From contig JAFAFR010000058.1 of the NCBI GenBank assembly GCA_023423405.1, positions 186,001-250,000 of the forward strand: a DNA stretch of 64,000 nt, in the 5' to 3' direction. This document shows, one piece after another, positions 60,618 to 64,000 of the stretch (the stretch's first letter is position 1; each line of letters starts with the position of its first letter). Below the pieces are notes generated by a model that made no database searches, had not been told where the DNA came from, and saw nothing but the letters and a program-made list of their open reading frames with translations. The position numbers and the translations under genes were made by a program. The stretch is from Bacteroidota bacterium. Lineage in GTDB: Bacteria > Bacteroidota > Bacteroidia > Chitinophagales > Chitinophagaceae.

Positions 60618-61073
60618 ATGAAACCATGGATACTATTGGCGGGGTTGCTGGTAAGTTCAGGCACTGTAAGTGCGCAACTGGAAGAAAAATCCCGGCGGGA
60701 TTGGACAACGGTTGGTGAATTGAAATACATCGCCACTACGCGCGCGCGGCTGCAATACAGCGCCGTTGGAAAAGACACCAGCTATATCCTGCTTTTTAAG
60801 GATGCCCGGAAGGAATTCAAAGATCACTATTTCACCATCGGGTTTAGCGGTGCGGACGACACCCGGTTAAGGCTGTATGCACTGCTCACGTCCTTTTTTT
60901 CAGCGGAACACAAAAATGAAAAGAGTTACGAAAAAACATTCCGGCTGGGCGAAGCGATGGTTCATGTGCAACATTACCGGAAAATAGCTACTCCGGGCAT
61001 CATGCTTACCACTGAAGACGGATTTATAATTTTAACCGAAAATGAGATCAACAGGCTTTTTGGGAGGAGGTAA
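60618..61073 (+). CDS. Hypothetical secreted protein
   Basis: This 151-residue protein starts at the ATG at 60618, because the signal peptide (MKPWILLAGLLVSSGTVSAQ) begins there. The rest is a small alpha/beta domain with hydrophobic strands (TSYILLFKD, HYFTIGFSG) and a C-terminal helix. I do not recognise the family. It follows the DUF3592-like gene by 22 bp. Confidence 0.7.
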   Translation: MKPWILLAGLLVSSGTVSAQLEEKSRRDWTTVGELKYIATTRARLQYSAVGKDTSYILLFKDARKEFKDHYFTIGFSGADDTRLRLYALLTSFFSAEHKNEKSYEKTFRLGEAMVHVQHYRKIATPGIMLTTEDGFIILTENEINRLFGRR

Positions 61074-61105
61074 GGAGCCTGATCTGTCTGCCAGCCCCAA
61101 AAACA

Positions 61106-61131
61106 AAAAGCGCCTCGCTGGAGACGCTTTT
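61106..61131 (-). terminator. Minus-strand terminator without a minus-strand gene
   Basis: AAAAGCG-C-CTC pairs with GAG-A-CGCTTTT around GCTG. On the minus strand it is followed by TTTTTGTTTTTGG, a typical terminator. The nearest minus-strand gene on its right lies outside the window, consistent with a tRNA gene displaced by the integrated element. Confidence 0.75.
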
Positions 61132-61145
61132 CGCGGACCGGACGG
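61132..61145 (-). other. Putative attachment core: tRNA 3'-end remnant
   Basis: CGCGGACCGGACGG reads on the minus strand as CCGTCCGGTCCGCG. That has the form of the last T-arm bases, a 7-nt acceptor strand and the discriminator of a tRNA (tRNA-Asp-like from memory), directly abutting its terminator. The T-loop sequence that should follow is absent; unrelated AT-rich DNA begins. This is what the left attachment site of an element integrated into a tRNA 3' end looks like. Confidence 0.55.
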
Positions 61146-61305
61146 CGGTCTGGCTACTTTTTACATCTATCCGTCACTTTACATATCCTTACATTAAGAA
61201 TTAATTTTTAAGCAATTGAGTGAATTATTCACTTACACCGCATTTTAACTTCACATGACTTGATAGGCCCGACATAGTGGGATTGATAGAGTAAAACGTC
61301 AAGTT

Positions 61306-62625
61306 ATGATATATGCACTCAAACCGGTCTGCAAGAAAGACTGGAAAAGAAAGGATGGAACCAGTATAGTATATCTTCAATACTGCCGCGGCAGCAATCA
61401 GCGCGTATTGGTAGATACAAAAATTGCTATCCCTCCGCAATACTGGAATCGGAAACTGCGAAAAATCAACAACGATTTACCCGCGGAATTTGGCTATGCC
61501 GGTGAACTCAATGAACAGTTACAAAAGATGATTCGAATTGCAGAAGACATCATCACCTACTGTTTGAAAAACACAAGGGAGAATCCACTCTTATTTCTTA
61601 AGAAGACTTTTACCCCGGACATTGATGTATCAACTCTGGAGCAGCGAAAAGACTTTACCGGTAATCTGGATGTCTATTTCCAGTTTTATGATTACATCGA
61701 ATCGAAAAGGAGAAGAATTGCTGCTTCCACTGTGCACATTTATATGGAGGTAAAACGATACCTGCAGGCTTTTGAAAAATTCAGGGGAAGAAAAATAACG
61801 TTCAAATCTTTTGATGTAGACTTCTATCATGACTTTGTGGAGTTCATGACTTTCGATTATGAATCTTACCGGTATACCAGGACCGGATTAAAAGGTTTAA
61901 AAAGAAATACAATGGGCAAGGCTATAAAGCATTTGCGATTATTCCTCAAAGACAGAATTCGGCGTAAGATCATTCCGTCGATAGATCTCAGTGAATACAA
62001 AGTATTCGAAGAAGTGGCCGATGCTACTTATCTGACCAGTTATGAAATCGAAACGATCTATAAACTCGATCTTTCCCTGGATCCTAAATTGGAAACAGCA
62101 AGAGATCTTTTGATCCTGGGTTGTCTTACGGGATTACGATTTTCCGATTTCAGTAGTATCAAACCGGAAGACATCCGTAATGGCAAATTGCATATCAAAC
62201 AACAAAAGTCTGATCACTGGGTAGTGATACCACTTCGTCCTACCGCGCATAAAATACTTATCATGAAGTTTAAAGGACAGATACCCCGTACATCAAATCC
62301 TGAATTTAATGAGGATATCAAGAAGGTCTGCCGGATTGCAGGAATCGACGAATCTATTAAGTTCTCCTATAAAAAAGGTAATCGTGATATCGAGGAAGTT
62401 AAGCCAAAGTATAAATGGGTTACTTCTCATTCGTGCCGGAGATCGTTTTGCATGAATGAATTTTTAGCGGGTACGCCCGTTGAGTTGATCATGAAGATCA
62501 GCGGGCATAGAAGCCTGAAGGATTTTTATCGGTATATCAAAGTGACACCTGACCAGGCGGCCTTTCAGATTGAAAAGATCTGGAAGGAAAGAGAATTAAT
62601 CACAGCGGCGCAGCCGGTTGGTTAA
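61306..62625 (+). CDS. Tyrosine-type site-specific integrase
   Basis: This 439-residue recombinase contains an N-terminal arm-type DNA-binding domain (residues about 1-95), a core-binding SAM-like domain (about 110-225) and a catalytic domain with Arg (GCLTGLRFSDFSSI), His-x-x-Arg (TSHSCRRSFCMNEF), His (ISGHRSL) and the nucleophile Tyr (FYRYIKV). All catalytic residues are present. It is of the type that integrates Bacteroidota islands at tRNA 3' ends. Its start is about 160 bp from the att-like core. Confidence 0.94.
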   Translation: MIYALKPVCKKDWKRKDGTSIVYLQYCRGSNQRVLVDTKIAIPPQYWNRKLRKINNDLPAEFGYAGELNEQLQKMIRIAEDIITYCLKNTRENPLLFLKKTFTPDIDVSTLEQRKDFTGNLDVYFQFYDYIESKRRRIAASTVHIYMEVKRYLQAFEKFRGRKITFKSFDVDFYHDFVEFMTFDYESYRYTRTGLKGLKRNTMGKAIKHLRLFLKDRIRRKIIPSIDLSEYKVFEEVADATYLTSYEIETIYKLDLSLDPKLETARDLLILGCLTGLRFSDFSSIKPEDIRNGKLHIKQQKSDHWVVIPLRPTAHKILIMKFKGQIPRTSNPEFNEDIKKVCRIAGIDESIKFSYKKGNRDIEEVKPKYKWVTSHSCRRSFCMNEFLAGTPVELIMKISGHRSLKDFYRYIKVTPDQAAFQIEKIWKERELITAAQPVG

Positions 62626-62632
62626 ATCAATA

Positions 62633-62684
62633 ATGTTCGTTATAGCGGACATTTAAGGCGGGGATTGTTTGTAATAGCGAACAT
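62633..62684. promoter_or_regulatory. Pair of related palindromic sites after the integrase
   Basis: ATGTTCGTTATAGCGGACAT (62633-62652) is palindromic at 16 of 20 positions, allowing the G-T changes. TTGTTTGTAATAGCGAACAT (62665-62684) matches it at 16 of 20 bases, exactly 32 bp (three helical turns) downstream. It could be an excisionase, integrase or repressor site of the element. Confidence 0.4.
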
Positions 62685-62810
62685 TACTGAAAACCCTGGT
62701 GTAGAGGTTTATCTTGGATTTGCCCTAATTCTATGACATAAAACGGCCAAAATTGCCCTAATTCTGTTACAAGACATCATAGAGTGCTCATTTTCAATGA
62801 CTATTTGTTA

Positions 62811-62945
62811 TATCTTGTAGTTAAATACTCAGGTATAACCTGAGTAAATCACTATGAAACATAATTATTGCGCCTAAAAGTCAAAAAATTGCTATCTTGT
62901 AGTCAATTACTCAGGTTTAACCTGAGTTAGATGCTATGAAACATA
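62811..62945 (+). repeat. 82-bp duplicated promoter/operator/start region of the AbiE genes
   Basis: TATCTTGTAG (62811, 62893), the perfect dyads ACTCAGGTATAACCTGAGT (62827-62845) and ACTCAGGTTTAACCTGAGT (62909-62927), and the start CTATGAAACATAA all recur with exactly 82-bp spacing. AbiEi antitoxins are known to bind inverted repeats and repress their own promoter, so the two dyads are the likely operators. The duplication places one promoter before a decoy start and one before the real gene. Confidence 0.75.
62854..62877 (+). CDS. Seven-codon decoy/leader reading frame (duplication remnant)
   Basis: ATG to TAA encodes MKHNYCA. The first three codons equal the AbiEi start, then the frame ends. 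It is the truncated copy left by the 82-bp duplication. It might act as a leader peptide, but there is no evidence for translation. Confidence 0.25.
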   Translation: MKHNYCA

Positions 62946-63757
62946 AAAATATTTCATTCCAATCCAATACACTTCTTCAGCACTTTATTGACCTGAACAG
63001 GTCGTGTTTTGATATTACTGAAGCGAAAAAAGTATTGGGCGGCAAGTCCGAAGGCGCGACCTGGGAGTTGCTCAGTGATATGACCAAGCGGGGGCTGCTA
63101 ATGAGAGTGAGACAAGGACTTTATTATATCATACCTTTTGAACAGGATCCTGTAACATTTATGCCCGACTGGCATTTGCTGGCCGAATGCCTGGCTAAAG
63201 GCACCAATCATTATATTGGCTATTATTCAGCCCTGCAGCTGCATAATCTAATCACACAGCCAGCCCTTAATGAATTAATTGTTACAGATCGCCAGATCAG
63301 GCCAGCTACTATTAAAGTAAAGGATATTAATTTTCGGTTCATCTACCATAATCCAAAACATTTTTTTGGAGCAAAAAAAATATGGATTGATTCTTACCAT
63401 AAGGTATTGTGCTCCGATCTCGAAAAGACATTTGTCGACTGCCTGTACAAACCTGAACATGCCGGAGGAATTGTTGAAACAGGAAAAGCTTTGTATAAAG
63501 CAAAACAATCTATCAACTATGACAGGCTATTAGAATATTGCAAGCAATTCGATTCGCAGGCTGTAATAAAACGACTGGGATTTTTATTAGAACTTTTAAA
63601 AATCGAAAACCCGATTACTGATAAGTTGCAAAAGCTAAAAAGCAACAGCTATATACAATTGGATACAGAAATGCCTAATAAAGGTAAAAGACTCAGCCGC
63701 TGGAGTATTCAGCAAAATATAGATTCAGAAACTATTCAATCTTCCATACTTACATGA
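62936..63757 (+). CDS. abiEi: AbiEi-family antitoxin (type IV toxin-antitoxin)
   Basis: This 273-residue protein has an N-terminal winged helix (FDITEAKKVLGGKSEGATWELLSDMTKRGLLMRVRQGLYYIIP) for binding the upstream dyads, then the AbiEi C-terminal domain (HYIGYYSALQLHNL, LCSDLEKTFVDCLYKPEHAGGIVETGKAL) needed to neutralise the toxin. In Streptococcus AbiE the antitoxin represses its own operon. Overlap of 4 bp (ATGA) with the toxin gene indicates coupled translation. Confidence 0.93.
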   Translation: MKHKNISFQSNTLLQHFIDLNRSCFDITEAKKVLGGKSEGATWELLSDMTKRGLLMRVRQGLYYIIPFEQDPVTFMPDWHLLAECLAKGTNHYIGYYSALQLHNLITQPALNELIVTDRQIRPATIKVKDINFRFIYHNPKHFFGAKKIWIDSYHKVLCSDLEKTFVDCLYKPEHAGGIVETGKALYKAKQSINYDRLLEYCKQFDSQAVIKRLGFLLELLKIENPITDKLQKLKSNSYIQLDTEMPNKGKRLSRWSIQQNIDSETIQSSILT

Positions 63758-64000
63758 TCAAACCTCCAGAGATAAAACAATATGCCCATCAATCAGGCGT
63801 CCGGGACACACAGATTGAAAAGGACTATATCCTTACCTGGATTTTATATGGAATCTCAAAACATCAGCAATTGTCGAAAGTATTGGCTTTTAAAGGAGGT
63901 ACAGTACTTAAAAAAGTCTACATAGAAGATTATCGCTATTCAGAGGATCTTGATTTTACCCTGCTGAACGAGGACCTTATGAATGAAGAGTTGTTCGGCG
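63754..64000 (+). CDS. abiEii: AbiEii-family nucleotidyltransferase toxin (partial, runs off the window)
   Basis: The visible 82 residues show the nucleotidyltransferase fold's first motifs: LAFKGGTVLKKVYIE (GG-T/S) and YRYSEDLDFTLL (DxD metal site). AbiEii toxins are GTP-binding nucleotidyltransferases that target tRNA or other substrates and cause growth arrest on phage infection; the C-terminal part is outside the window. Confidence 0.92.
   Translation, partial: MIKPPEIKQYAHQSGVRDTQIEKDYILTWILYGISKHQQLSKVLAFKGGTVLKKVYIEDYRYSEDLDFTLLNEDLMNEELFG

Larger units (their letters stand above)
62626..62935. other. 310-bp stretch without a protein gene: operators and duplication
   Basis: This interval between the integrase and AbiEi genes holds two GTTCG/ATAGCG-type palindromes (62633-62684) and both copies of the AbiE promoter/operator, with the short frame MKHNYCA between. 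The remaining AT-rich DNA (62685-62805) shows no feature I can name. Confidence 0.6.
61132..64000 (+). mobile_element. Left end of a tRNA-integrated element (partial)
   Basis: A composition shift to A+T-rich DNA at about 61.15 kb, a tyrosine integrase pointing inward, the att-like core and an AbiE toxin-antitoxin pair together indicate a mobilisable genomic island or phage-like element. Its right end is outside the window. Confidence 0.6.

Overview
The window comes from a Bacteroidota chromosome, most likely the Chitinophagaceae or a close relative. The signs are three SusC/RagA or TonB-dependent receptors, two SusD-like lipoproteins, an ECF sigma/FecR pair, LytTR/histidine kinase pairs with two-component-regulator propellers, YSIRK-free Sec and lipoprotein signals ending in AQ or C, and TAnnTTTG-type -7 elements. 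The species cannot be named from this sequence. Most of the window looks GC-rich; the last 3 kb (from about 61.15 kb) and the first sulfatase (31.9-33.5 kb) look richer in A+T.

Layout. 1-12.7 kb: a type I galactan utilisation locus: a propeller sensor cut by the window edge, then divergently SusC, SusD, SusE-like, a GH53 endo-galactanase, an unassigned clan GH-A enzyme and a GH2 beta-galactosidase. 12.7-19.6 kb: a PNPOx-fold protein, a TauE/SafE exporter and an MBL-rhodanese protein that share an operator/promoter arrangement, a secreted lipoprotein/C39-like peptidase pair, and a CPA2 antiporter. 19.7-30.4 kb, all on the minus strand: a siderophore-type TonB receptor, then an ECF sigma/FecR/SusC(STN)/SusD locus with a metallophosphoesterase. 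30.6-36.3 kb, minus: a response regulator, two arylsulfatases flanking a decayed gene, and an Ntn amidase, all tightly spaced. 36.4-42.8 kb: GH92, a GH38-like enzyme and an SGNH hydrolase. 42.9-45 kb: an orphan ECF sigma, YdeI, AHSA1 and ArsR genes. 45-48.9 kb and 55.1-58.9 kb: two paralogous LytTR/propeller-kinase pairs. These bracket a GT4-fusion/GH130/GT4 operon (49.2-53.8 kb) and a NUMOD-repeat protein. 59.1-61.1 kb: a propeller lipoprotein and two small proteins. 61.13 kb to the end: the left end of an integrated element, with a tRNA-3'-end-like att core, a tyrosine integrase, and an AbiEi/AbiEii toxin-antitoxin pair behind a duplicated palindromic operator.

How the genes work together. 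The first locus should bind, import and cut beta-1,4-galactan side chains of pectin. The GH92/GH38-like/SGNH group points to mannosylated glycans or glycoproteins. The GT4/GH130/GT4 operon combines glycan synthesis and phosphorolysis in the cytoplasm and is the best candidate here for an uncharacterised pathway. The most interesting regulatory signals are the shared TGTGACCAAAGT operator 37 nt upstream of the -7 element of two sulfur-related genes, the 20-bp-period direct repeat before susC, and the 82-bp duplication of the AbiE control region, which leaves a seven-codon decoy reading frame.
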